From assembly GCA_902777355.1 (NCBI GenBank), contig CACYTU010000018.1:52509-107625 (forward strand): a stretch of DNA of 55,117 nt, read 5' to 3'. Positions 44,703-52,500 of the stretch are shown here, piece after piece (the stretch's first letter is position 1; each line of letters opens with the position of its first letter). A program made the position numbers and the translations under genes. Origin of the DNA: an uncultured Lachnospiraceae bacterium. Lineage in GTDB: Bacteria > Bacillota > Clostridia > Lachnospirales > Lachnospiraceae. Below the pieces are notes generated by a model, which saw nothing but the letters and a program-made list of their open reading frames with translations, did no database searches and was not told the origin of the DNA.

Positions 44703-44792
44703 GGAGCATAGATCAGAGAATAAAGATCAGAGCAGAATAAAGATCAGAGCATAAAGATCAGCTGAAATGATAAAGATCAGCTGAAATAAAGA
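44695..44792 (+). repeat. AAAGATCAG tandem repeat after the LCP gene
   Basis: Six degenerate copies of ATAAAGATCAGAGCA or ATAAAGATCAGCTGAA begin within a few bases of the LCP stop codon. Confidence 0.8.
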
Positions 44793-44802
44793 TAATTTTG
44801 CG

Positions 44803-44838
44803 GCGGCAGGATCCGGCTGGATCCTGCCGCATTTCTTC
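44803..44838 (+). terminator. Intrinsic terminator after the LCP gene
   Basis: GCGGCAGGATCC (44803-44814) pairs perfectly with GGATCCTGCCGC (44819-44830) around a GGCT loop, followed by ATTTCTTCTTT. Confidence 0.85.
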
Positions 44839-44913
44839 TTTACTCCGCAATTACCTGCCGCTTAAAACAGTAGTGGGACATACGCGAAAAAAAGAAACCC
44901 GCATCCGTCTCGC

Positions 44914-44932
44914 AGGACTCGCGGGCGGGTCC
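44914..44932 (+). repeat. Dispersed hairpin repeat family R2, copy 3
   Basis: AGGACTCGCGGGCGGGTCC lies in the convergent spacer between the LCP and PAP2-type genes, preceded by CATCCG as in copy 2. About 10 bp further on a short stretch (ATACAGCCCATGTAATGT, 44945-44962) resembles the start of repeat family R1. Confidence 0.65.
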
Positions 44933-45083
44933 TTGATTTGTACGATACAGCCCATGTAATGTGAAAAAAATAATCCGGCCAGGGCCAGATGTCATTTGAC
45001 TGATGATCTGTACCGAAGCCGGATTTATGATCCTGATAATAATAAATATGCAGTTTGAAGAGACATCCGATCAATGGATGGGA

Positions 45084-45905
45084 TCACTGCTGGGTGCGCA
45101 GGGGACGCAGGGCAGGGGCTCTGCGGCGGCCGCCGATAAATGTAAATTCAAATCTGTACACCAGGATATAGGTGAACAGGAAAAACGCGAACGCGATCAC
45201 TACATCTGAGAAGGAATGCTGTTTGATAAACATTGTTGACAGAGTGATCAACAGGCCGAGGACAGTGGTGACAGCCCTCCAGAAGCCGCGCACACGTGCG
45301 GAGTAAAGCTTTCCGGTATCGGTCTTCCAGTTCCACTGCCACATGGCAGCTACGACAGCCAGACTGTTGAATACGTGAATGCTGGGAGTGAGGTTGGTGG
45401 GTGTGTCCGCCAGATACAGCATTCCGACCATCCGGGTGAAAACATTGTCCACCGGCATTGTCTCCGGTCTCAGCAGATGGATGTTGGGGAAAACTACTGA
45501 CACTATGATGAAAACCGTCATTCCGATCGCCAGAACCGTACACAGCTTGTGATAAGCCTCCTCATTGACCATCAGGAGGAAGAGGATGGCGCATGTCACA
45601 TAAGGGAACCACAGCAGATAAGGAATGACGAAAACCGGAACAAAGGGAATCACATCGTCGACGACTGTGTGGATCACTGTGTAATGAAGCCTGTTCCACT
45701 GCTCGATCAGCATAAAGGAAACCATGTAGGCGAGCATGTAGCAGATCATGGGGGTCAGCACCTTGATTTTTTCAGGAGGAAGGATTTCCGGGAGAAACCT
45801 CTTTCCTGCAGAAAGGACCCTGCCTGCGCCTGATACTGCTGTATTTGTATTGTTATTTGTATTGTTTTTTTCTACTTTTCTCTTTCTAATAATATATCTG
45901 ACCAT
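45084..45905 (-). CDS. PAP2-related integral membrane phosphatase
   Basis: The 273-residue protein has about six transmembrane helices and a reduced acid-phosphatase motif set: LLRPETMP (position of the RP motif), LTPSIHVFNSLA (PSxH in place of PSGH) and IKQHSFSDVVIA (HxxxD). This is the pattern of PAP2-like and inositol-phosphoceramide-synthase-like proteins that act on lipid phosphates or undecaprenyl pyrophosphate. It converges with the LCP gene, and both would work on cell-envelope lipid intermediates. The first 35 residues are a low-complexity Asn/Thr/Lys-rich extension. The start is ATG 45905 with GAGGG upstream. Confidence 0.8.
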   Translation of the reverse strand: MVRYIIRKRKVEKNNTNNNTNTAVSGAGRVLSAGKRFLPEILPPEKIKVLTPMICYMLAYMVSFMLIEQWNRLHYTVIHTVVDDVIPFVPVFVIPYLLWFPYVTCAILFLLMVNEEAYHKLCTVLAIGMTVFIIVSVVFPNIHLLRPETMPVDNVFTRMVGMLYLADTPTNLTPSIHVFNSLAVVAAMWQWNWKTDTGKLYSARVRGFWRAVTTVLGLLITLSTMFIKQHSFSDVVIAFAFFLFTYILVYRFEFTFIGGRRRAPALRPLRTQQ

Positions 45906-46129
45906 ATTGTACCCTCACGGCTGTCTGCCGCAATTAAGTGTGATGAAAGCAGCGTGTTTCTTCGCGCATCCAGCGCACAAAGCGATATTATCGCCAAAAA
46001 CACCGGTTGGCAAGAGGAAAAACCAATAATTAATAAATATTTCACGTATTTTAAACGCTTTTAAATGAGTTTCACTGTATTTTGAGCATTTTTACGGGCC
46101 TTCCGACAGCTCTCTGACATAGAAATGTC

Positions 46130-46260
46130 GTTACTGTCCACGCCCCCTCGAAGTGCGTGGACATGTAACGCTGCGTGCGGCGATTCCAATGCGCATATGC
46201 GCTGCCGCGCGCCGTACAACTCGGGTTTTGCGCGAAAAAGCCGCGCAAAACACCTCGAAT
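46130..46260 (+). ncRNA. GC-rich stretch of consecutive strong stem-loops upstream of glyA
   Basis: Three stems follow each other. GTTAC-t-GTCCACGC (46130-46143) pairs with GCGTGGAC-at-GTAAC (46155-46169). GCGTGCGGC (46173-46181) pairs with GCCGCGCGC (46204-46212) and encloses the palindrome GCGCATATGCGC. TTTTGCGCG pairs with CGCGCAAAA (46225-46249). A small GACAT-AGAA-ATGTC hairpin lies before them at 46116-46129. Structured RNA or a palindromic element are both possible. No promoter or terminator is evident, so the RNA label is tentative. Confidence 0.4.
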
Positions 46261-46305
46261 TTCAGGCGGGTCTGTAACGAAATGTCTTATCCCTTCAATC
46301 GGGAA

Positions 46306-46503
46306 CGGAGGCGGAGACGAGGCAGAACCTGCATCCGTCCCCTGGAAAAGGGAGGCGAAGACAAGGCCGAACCTGCATCCATCCCCTGGAGAACGGAGGC
46401 GAAGACGAGGCAGAACCTGCATCCGTCCCCTGGAAAACGGAGGCGAAGACGAGGCCGAACCTGCATCCGTCCCCTGGAAAAGGGAGGCGAAGACAAGGCA
46501 GAA
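46306..46503 (+). repeat. 44-bp tandem repeat array
   Basis: Four full 44-bp units (starting 46306, 46350, 46394, 46438) and a partial fifth (46482) share GGAGGCGAAGACGAGGC and GAACCTGCATCCGTCCCCTGG. The period is not a multiple of three, so ORFs through it on either strand change frame from unit to unit and are artefacts. There are no spacers, so it is not a CRISPR array. Confidence 0.92.
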
Positions 46504-46766
46504 AGCGGACAAAAATGCCTTTTTCCGGACCGGGAACCGCATGATTTGTAACATATTATCTATAGAGAGTATTATAAAAGCACAATGTTTATGTTTTTTT
46601 ATACTTGCGAAATGAAATGGTTCTTGCTATATTCTTCATTGTGGCTGTTCAAAACTCTATATTTTGACAGAAATAGTTTTTTAGGGAAAACACATTATCA
46701 TATATCTATATCCATAAGTTCTAAATCTATAAGTTCTATATCTAAATGTGTGTCAGGAGGAAGTAA

Positions 46767-48005
46767 ATGTATTCGATTGAAGAAGTAAGAAAAGTCGATC
46801 CGGAAATCGCCGCCGCGATTGAGCAGGAAGTTCAGCGTCAGAATGATCATATCGAACTGATCGCATCTGAGAACTGGGTCAGCAAAGCGGTCATGGCTGC
46901 CATGGGAAGTCCTCTCACAAACAAGTATGCGGAAGGTTATTCCGGCAAGCGCTATTACGGCGGCTGCCAGGTGATCGATGTTGTGGAGACGCTTGCAATC
47001 GAGCGCGCCAAGAAGCTTTTCGGCTGCACTTATGCGAACGTACAGCCTCATTCCGGTGCCTCCGCAAATCTTGCGGTCGAGTTTGCTATTCTGAAGCCCG
47101 GGGATACTCTGATGGGTATGAACCTCAATCAGGGCGGACACCTCACACACGGCAGCCCCGCGAATATCTCGGGCACATATTACAATATTGTACCTTATGG
47201 AGTAGATGAGAACGGTTTCATCGATTATGACGAGCTCAAGAGGATCGCTGTTGAGACAAAGCCCAAAATGATCATCGCAGGTGCTTCCGCATACTGCAGG
47301 ACCATTGATTTCAAGAAGTTCCGCGAGGCGGCTGATGCCTGTGGAGCAGTACTGATGGCTGATATCGCTCATATCGCGGGTCTCGTTGTCGCCGGCCTTC
47401 ATCCGAGTCCCTTCCCCTATGCGGATGTCGTGACGACCACTACCCACAAGACCCTGCGCGGACCCAGAGGCGGCCTGATCCTGGCTATGGAGGAGACTGC
47501 CAAGAAATACAACTTCAACAAGTGCGTCTTCCCCGGCACACAGGGCGGCCCGCTTGAGCACGTGATCGCAGCTAAGGCCGTCTGCTTTAAAGAGGCTCTG
47601 GATCCTTCTTTCAGGACTTACCAGGAGCAGATCGTCAAAAATGCCGCGGCACTTTGCGCAGGCCTGCAGAAGAGGGATGTGGAGATCGTTTCCGGCGGCA
47701 CAGACAACCATCTGATGCTGGTGGATCTCACCAAAGAGGACCTGACAGGCAAGGAAGTCGAGAAGTGGCTTGATGAGGCACATATCACAGCCAACAAGAA
47801 CACAATCCCCAACGAACAGCGCTCTCCTTTTGTGACCAGCGGTATCCGTCTGGGAACACCTGCGGCGACCACCCGCGGTCTGGTTGAGGAAGACATGGAC
47901 AAGGTAGCCGAGGCAATTGCCCTTGTCATCAAGAACAAAGAAGACGGCATTGAGCCCGCGAAGGCACTCATCGCCGAGATCACAGCCAAATACCCTCTGA
48001 ACTGA
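46767..48005 (+). CDS. glyA: Serine hydroxymethyltransferase
   Basis: This PLP enzyme interconverts serine and glycine with tetrahydrofolate, the main source of one-carbon units. The 412-residue protein is complete: [69 protein letters not shown], the PLP-binding Lys in [16 protein letters not shown], and [24 protein letters not shown] precedes ATG 46767. No glycine or other known riboswitch is visible in its 860-bp upstream spacer, which instead holds the stem-loop stretch and the 44-bp array. Confidence 0.96.
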   Translation: MYSIEEVRKVDPEIAAAIEQEVQRQNDHIELIASENWVSKAVMAAMGSPLTNKYAEGYSGKRYYGGCQVIDVVETLAIERAKKLFGCTYANVQPHSGASANLAVEFAILKPGDTLMGMNLNQGGHLTHGSPANISGTYYNIVPYGVDENGFIDYDELKRIAVETKPKMIIAGASAYCRTIDFKKFREAADACGAVLMADIAHIAGLVVAGLHPSPFPYADVVTTTTHKTLRGPRGGLILAMEETAKKYNFNKCVFPGTQGGPLEHVIAAKAVCFKEALDPSFRTYQEQIVKNAAALCAGLQKRDVEIVSGGTDNHLMLVDLTKEDLTGKEVEKWLDEAHITANKNTIPNEQRSPFVTSGIRLGTPAATTRGLVEEDMDKVAEAIALVIKNKEDGIEPAKALIAEITAKYPLN

Positions 48006-48153
48006 CCGGGACTGATCACGGCCGTGCCTGTCACGAACCTGAACTGATCCTACGGTGTACAGACACAGACCTGTTTTGTCCGCAGGAAACTCAAAAAAGT
48101 CGGAACAGAGACCTTATATAGTCAGAATAAAAATAAAGATGCAATAAAGACCA

Positions 48154-48184
48154 GGCGGCACCATGGAAGGTGCCGCCTTTTTTA
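48154..48184 (+). terminator. Intrinsic terminator of glyA
   Basis: GGCGGCACC (48154-48162) and GGTGCCGCC (48169-48177) form a perfect stem around ATGGAA, followed by TTTTTTT. Confidence 0.92.
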
Positions 48185-48277
48185 TGACACAGCCTGTGAA
48201 ATGTATTTTCCGCCTTATGGTGGACACGGTACGGTCCGGGGGGGGAGAGAGGACGGCGTGACCGCCTCTGCTCTATT
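48184..48277 (+). repeat. Dispersed repeat family R1, copy D
   Basis: Starts ATGACACAGCCTGTGAAATG, continues TATTTTCCGCC and GGTCCGGGGGG, and ends with the hairpin arms AGAGG and CCTCT, then CTATTG. It directly follows the glyA terminator. Confidence 0.8.
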
Positions 48278-48335
48278 GACACAGGCCTGTGCAATATGGT
48301 TTTTCGCCTTGCGGCGGACGCCTGCCCTGTAATGT
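48277..48335 (+). repeat. Dispersed repeat family R1, copy E (partial)
   Basis: GACACAGGCCTGTGCAATATG followed by TCGCC-TTGC-GGCGGACGCC is a second, shorter copy in tandem with copy D. It lacks the 3' hairpin. Confidence 0.65.
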
Positions 48336-48413
48336 CTTTTAAAGAATACTCGTAGACAATTGTATGTAAATATCTGAAAAAAGTGACAATTTACATAAAA
48401 AACGAAAAATTAA

Positions 48414-48442
48414 TTGACAAATATAGGGCTTCTGGCTATAAT
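48414..48442 (+). promoter_or_regulatory. Near-consensus sigma-A promoter of the large ncRNA candidate
   Basis: TTGACA (48414-48419) and TATAAT (48437-48442) are both perfect hexamers with 17-nt spacing, preceded by an A-rich UP-like stretch (AAAAAACGAAAAATTAA). Transcription should start near 48449. Confidence 0.85.
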
Positions 48443-48448
48443 ATACAC

Positions 48449-49210
48449 ATAAAGTACTTCAAGAAAAGGTGACGAGAAGCTCACCGATCATTCTTCAATA
48501 TCAGTTTAAAGATGTCCGCAGAGACAGGATTCGGATATAAGATCAGTCTCAAAGGACTGGTCAGACGGGAACTGTTCCAAAGAGCAGTTCTGCAGAATCA
48601 ATTAAAGGCAGCCTTAGCTGACCTGTTGATTCTCAAATTTTTCCGATCCCTCAGCAGACATTCGGATAATTGATCAGGAAGAGGAAAGGAAGGTACATAC
48701 GCCACCGGAAACAGTTAAGTCACAACTTAAAGCAGTTACAATTGAATATTTTCCGCAATTGAGTACACAATGAGAAGTGATGAATTACAGCATCGGATAT
48801 TTTGAAGGATAAGGTCACAATCCATTGGGTGCACCGGACGAATAAAAACCCGACATAATCGGATTCGGAAACCGGAAAAGTGCAGGATGGGAACAAGGAT
48901 GGAACAGTCCTTTTTCGGATCATCACACTGATCAGATAGTAGATGAAGAGGTTGAGAGGTAAGTTTCGAAAGGATAGCTTTCAGTGAGAATTGAACCTGT
49001 ATCTGGAGAAAGCACAATATGTGCAGCAGAATCTGAAGCGTACATCACAGTACAATCAGTACAAAAGTGAAGAGGAAAGAGAGCGGAGAGCCAGACAAAA
49101 AGGAGGATAGTCCATTGGATGGTGTTTTCTGAGGAAGAGTGTTCGTTGCAGTAAGCCCGTTGGAAAAGACGGCAGATGAATACTCTTCCTTGTTTTTGTT
49201 TTTTTTTTTT
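48449..49210 (+). ncRNA. Large structured non-coding RNA candidate, about 760 nt
   Basis: A perfect promoter upstream, a strong terminator at the end and no plus-strand ORF of 60 codons define a stand-alone non-coding transcript. Stems include GGTGA/TCACC (48468, 48481), GATCAGTC/GACTGGTC (48541, 48555), GAACTGTTC-CAAA-GAGCAGTTC (48569-48590) and AGAATCAA/TTGATTCT (48594, 48626). A nested element at 48830-48884 has TGCAC/GTGCA, CCGG/CCGG, CGAAT/ATTCG and CCGA/TCGG; GCAC/GTGC follows at 49012. The region is richer in A and T than the flanking genes. It does not show RNase P, tmRNA or SRP hallmarks. Size and lineage recall ornate large RNAs such as ROOL or OLE, but I cannot confirm membership from memory. 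Confidence 0.7.
49133..49210 (+). terminator. Intrinsic terminator of the large ncRNA candidate
   Basis: GGAAGAGT (49133-49140) pairs with ACTCTTCC (49182-49189). An inner imperfect stem includes CCGT/ACGG. A U-tract of about 20 nt follows (TTGTTTTTGTTTTTT and on). Confidence 0.88.
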
Positions 49211-49212
49211 AT

Positions 49213-49246
49213 CATATTGGTTGCCATGGGCGAGTGCCCGCAAAAT
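49213..49246 (-). repeat. Dispersed repeat family R3, copy 2
   Basis: On the minus strand TTTTGCGGGCACTCGCCCAT, then GG, matches copy 1 at 11269-11302 and has the same hairpin. It lies just after the ncRNA terminator. Confidence 0.5.
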
Positions 49247-49247
49247 A

Positions 49248-49360
49248 AAACGGAAGCGGCCGGGGCCGCCTCCGAAATGAAACAGATTAAATTGAGTTTA
49301 TAAGATTCTGAATGTAAAAGGACTGAGAATGTGAGACTGCCGGCAGGCAGTTTTTTTATT
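49248..49360. terminator. Two hairpins downstream of the activase-like gene
   Basis: The CGGAAGCGGCC...GGCCGCCTCCG hairpin (about 49250-49276) is followed on the minus strand by TTTTATTTT and may end the activase transcript. ACTGCC-GGC-AGGCAGT (about 49337-49352) is followed on the plus strand by TTTTTTT. No gene that the second one would terminate is visible apart from the ncRNA candidate. Confidence 0.5.
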
Positions 49361-49436
49361 GGTATAGCGGTTGATCTGCCGGTCTGCCCTGCAGCTGATT
49401 CCGTGCGGCAGGCCGCCTCTGCACCGGTGTCTTTTC

Positions 49437-49552
49437 TTATCTTTTACCGGAGAAGAGCTTCCTTCTTTTACCGGAAAAGATATTTTATTCTTACCGGAAA
49501 AGATATTTTATTCTTACCGGAAAAGAACTTTAATTTTTACCGGAAAAGAACT
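49437..49552 (-). repeat. 23-bp tandem copies of the activase gene 3' end
   Basis: On the minus strand the unit AAGTTCTTTTCCGGTAAAAA begins in the last codons (KFFSGKN) and runs through the stop. Four further units of 23-24 bp continue downstream, with AAGTTC changing to AATATC or AAGCTC. Confidence 0.92.
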
Positions 49553-52500
49553 TGAGGAGGCCGCGCCTTCTCTTCTTTCCGGAGGAGGTCCTGCGTGCTC
49601 TTTCTGTTCTTTTTTTGGATGAGGCGGGCTCTTCAGTGCCGGGCACACATCCGATCGAAGCGTTGTCGCTGTCGATATCCGGCGCGAGCTCCATGGCGGT
49701 TCTCTCGGCGGTGATCCGGTCCTGATCCTCTGCTGCGGCATCGCCGGGAGTGCCGGCCAGCTGACCGTTTTTCTTTTTGACCATATTTTTCTGGGCGGTC
49801 GCCAGCATCAGCTTGATGCGGTTCAGCTGGTTTACTTCGCTGGCACCGGGATCATAGTCGATCGCGGCGATATTGGCCAGAGGGTATTCCCTGCGGATCG
49901 CCTTGATGACGCCCTTGCCGACCACGTGGTTGGGCAGGCAGCCGAAGGGCTGGATGCAGACGATGTTCTCCACACCGTCTTTGATCAGTTCGATCATCTC
50001 ACCGGTGAGGAACCAGCCCTCGCCGGTCTCGTTTCCGATGGAGACGATCGGCTCGGCATACTCGACCAGCTTGTAAATGCTGGCGGGCGCCTCAAAGTGG
50101 ACGCTCTTTTCATAAGCTCTGTAAATGGGCTTTAAGGCGGCTTCAATAGCCTTTATACCCAGAGTGCTCTTCTGTGCCGTCTTCTTGCTGGTACCCAGGT
50201 GCTCAGCCTTGTAGACCTGATTGTAGAAGCAGTACAGCATGAAGCCCATCAGATCAGGGACAGTGGCTTCAGCTCCCTCCTGCTCAAGCAGGTCGACCAG
50301 GTAATTGTTTGCAGCAGGGGCATACTTGACCAGGATCTCGCCGACGATGCCTACACGGGGACGGCGCTCTTCCCGGATCGGGATGGAGTCGAAGTCTTCG
50401 ATCATCTTAACAGCCAGGCGCTGGACTTTGGGAAGGTTGAGTCCGTTCGTCTTGGTCAGAAAATCGGTGCATATCTGCAGCCATTTCTGATGTTTGGCTT
50501 CAACATGGCCTTTTTTGAGTTCATAGGGACGCATGCGGTAGACGCAGCGCATCATGACGTCGCCGAAGACGATGGCGTAGGCGGCACGGGTGATGATCTT
50601 GAGGTTCAGTTTGAAGCCCGGATTTTCTTCCAGACCTGACATGTTGACGGAGACTACCGGGATCTGGCCCATGCCCGCCTTGGTGAGCGCGCGGCGGATA
50701 AAGCCCACATAGTTGGAAGCCCGGCATCCACCGCCTGTCTGGGTCATCAGGACGGCTGTCCTGTCCAGGTCGTATTTGCCCGAATCCAGAGCCTCCATGA
50801 TCTGGCCGACCACGAAGAGGGAAGGATAACAGGCGTCGTTGTTGACATATTTGAGTCCGAAGTCGACTGCCCGGCGGTTGTCGTTGGGCAGAACCACGAG
50901 ATTATAGCCGCAGGCCCGGATCGCCGGCTCCAGAAGCTCGAAGTGGATCGGTGACATCTGAGGGCAGAGGATCGTGTAGTTTTTGCGCATCTCAACGGTG
51001 AAAGGCACTTTTTTGATCGCTGTCGAGCGGATTTTCCGCTTTGTATTCTTTTCGTCGCGGATGCGGATGGCGGCGATCAGTGACCGCACCCGGATGCGGG
51101 CGCTGCCCAGATTGTTGACTTCATCGATTTTGAGGCAGGTGTAGATCTTGTCGGAGCCTGCCAGAATATCATTGACCTGATCCGTGGTCACGGCATCGAT
51201 GCCGCAGCCGAAGGAATTGAGCTGGATCATCTCCAGGTCGTCCCGCAGGCGGACATAGTTGGCCGCCGCGTACAGGCGCGAATGATACATCCACTGATCC
51301 AGGACGGTGATCGGCCTGTCCGGGGTGGACAGGTGGGAGATGGAATCCTCCGAGAGAACCGCGATACCGTAGGAGGTGATCATCTCAGGGATGCCGTGGT
51401 TGATCTCCGGATCGATGTGGTAGGGGCGTCCCGCCAGAACGATTCCCTTGACATGGTTTTCCTCCATGAATTTAAGGACTTCTTCGCCCTTTTTGCGGAT
51501 ATCTATGCGGGACTGCTCAAGCTCCTCCCAGCCGGCCTGGCAGGCGGCGCGGATCTCCTCAGCGGGGATATCGGCGCCGAACTCTCTCTCCATAGCTTCC
51601 GTGATGGTGCGGACGCTGGTAAAGGCCATGAAAGGATTGCGGAATTTCACTTTGCCGTCCGTGATCTCCTCCACGTTATTGCGGATGTTTTCCGGATAGG
51701 AGGTGACGATCGGGCAGTTGTAGTGGTTGTCCGAAGAGGCAAACTCTGTGCGCTCATAGAAGAGGGAAGGATAGAAAATAAAATCCACCCCTTTTTCGAT
51801 CAGCCACATGACATGTCCGTGAGCGATCTTGGCAGGATAGCAGGCGGACTCGCTGGGGATTGACTCTATGCCCATTTCGTAGATCCGGTGTGTCGAGAGC
51901 GGCGAGAGCACTACGCGGAAGCCCAGCTTCGCGAAGAAAACAGCCCAGAAGGGATAGTCCTCGTACATGTTCAGGACACGGGGGATACCGACAGTGCCTC
52001 TGGGCGCCTGGTCCGCGGGCAGCGGACGGTAGCCGAAGATCCTGCCGAGTTTGTATTTGTAGAGATTGGGCATGTTGTTCTGCGAGGCTTCTTTGCCCAG
52101 GCCCCGCTCACAGCGGTTGCCGGAGATGAACAGGCGCTCCTGAGCGGGCTCATGCTGCCTGAGGGCTTTATCGGAGGAGCCGGATGTTTTTGAAGATGCG
52201 GTCTTGGAAGGTGCTTTGGAGGACTCAACACCGAGAGCCCTTGCGGCCTTCTCCGCGGTCTCCAGAGCAGTGTCTCTGGCTTTTCCGGCTGTCTCGAGGG
52301 CAGTGTTCCGGGCGCGCTCAGCAGTCTCGAGAGCAGTGCTTCGGGCCTGGCTGGCTCTTTCCAGCGCAGTCTCCCTGGCGTGTTCCGCCGCCTCACCGAT
52401 CGGGCTTTCACCTATGGTCTTAGCGGCGCGGCCGGCAGCTCCGCCGATCGTGCTCTCTTCAATAGCCCTGGCGGCGCGCTCCGCAGTCTCGCGGGCGGTA

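Noticed and set aside
46306-46503. Possible CRISPR array
   Set aside because: The units are directly adjacent, without unique spacers, and no cas genes are present.
46072-46615. Overlapping repetitive ORFs on both strands upstream of glyA
   Set aside because: The 44-bp period shifts frame at each unit and all frames are open because of base composition; no protein family.
46504-46766. Glycine or other riboswitch before glyA
   Set aside because: I looked for glycine, THF and SAM aptamer features and saw none; the region is AT-rich and has only a short TAAGTTCTA repeat.
48449-49210. RNase P RNA, tmRNA or SRP RNA
   Set aside because: The universally conserved stretches of RNase P, a tRNA-like end with CCA and tag ORF for tmRNA, and the SRP Alu/S-domain signature were not found, and the length is too great.
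48720-49243. Three short minus-strand ORFs within the ncRNA candidate
   Set aside because: 60 to 103 codons, overlapping each other, no ribosome binding sites and no motifs; the plus-strand promoter and terminator point to a plus-strand RNA.
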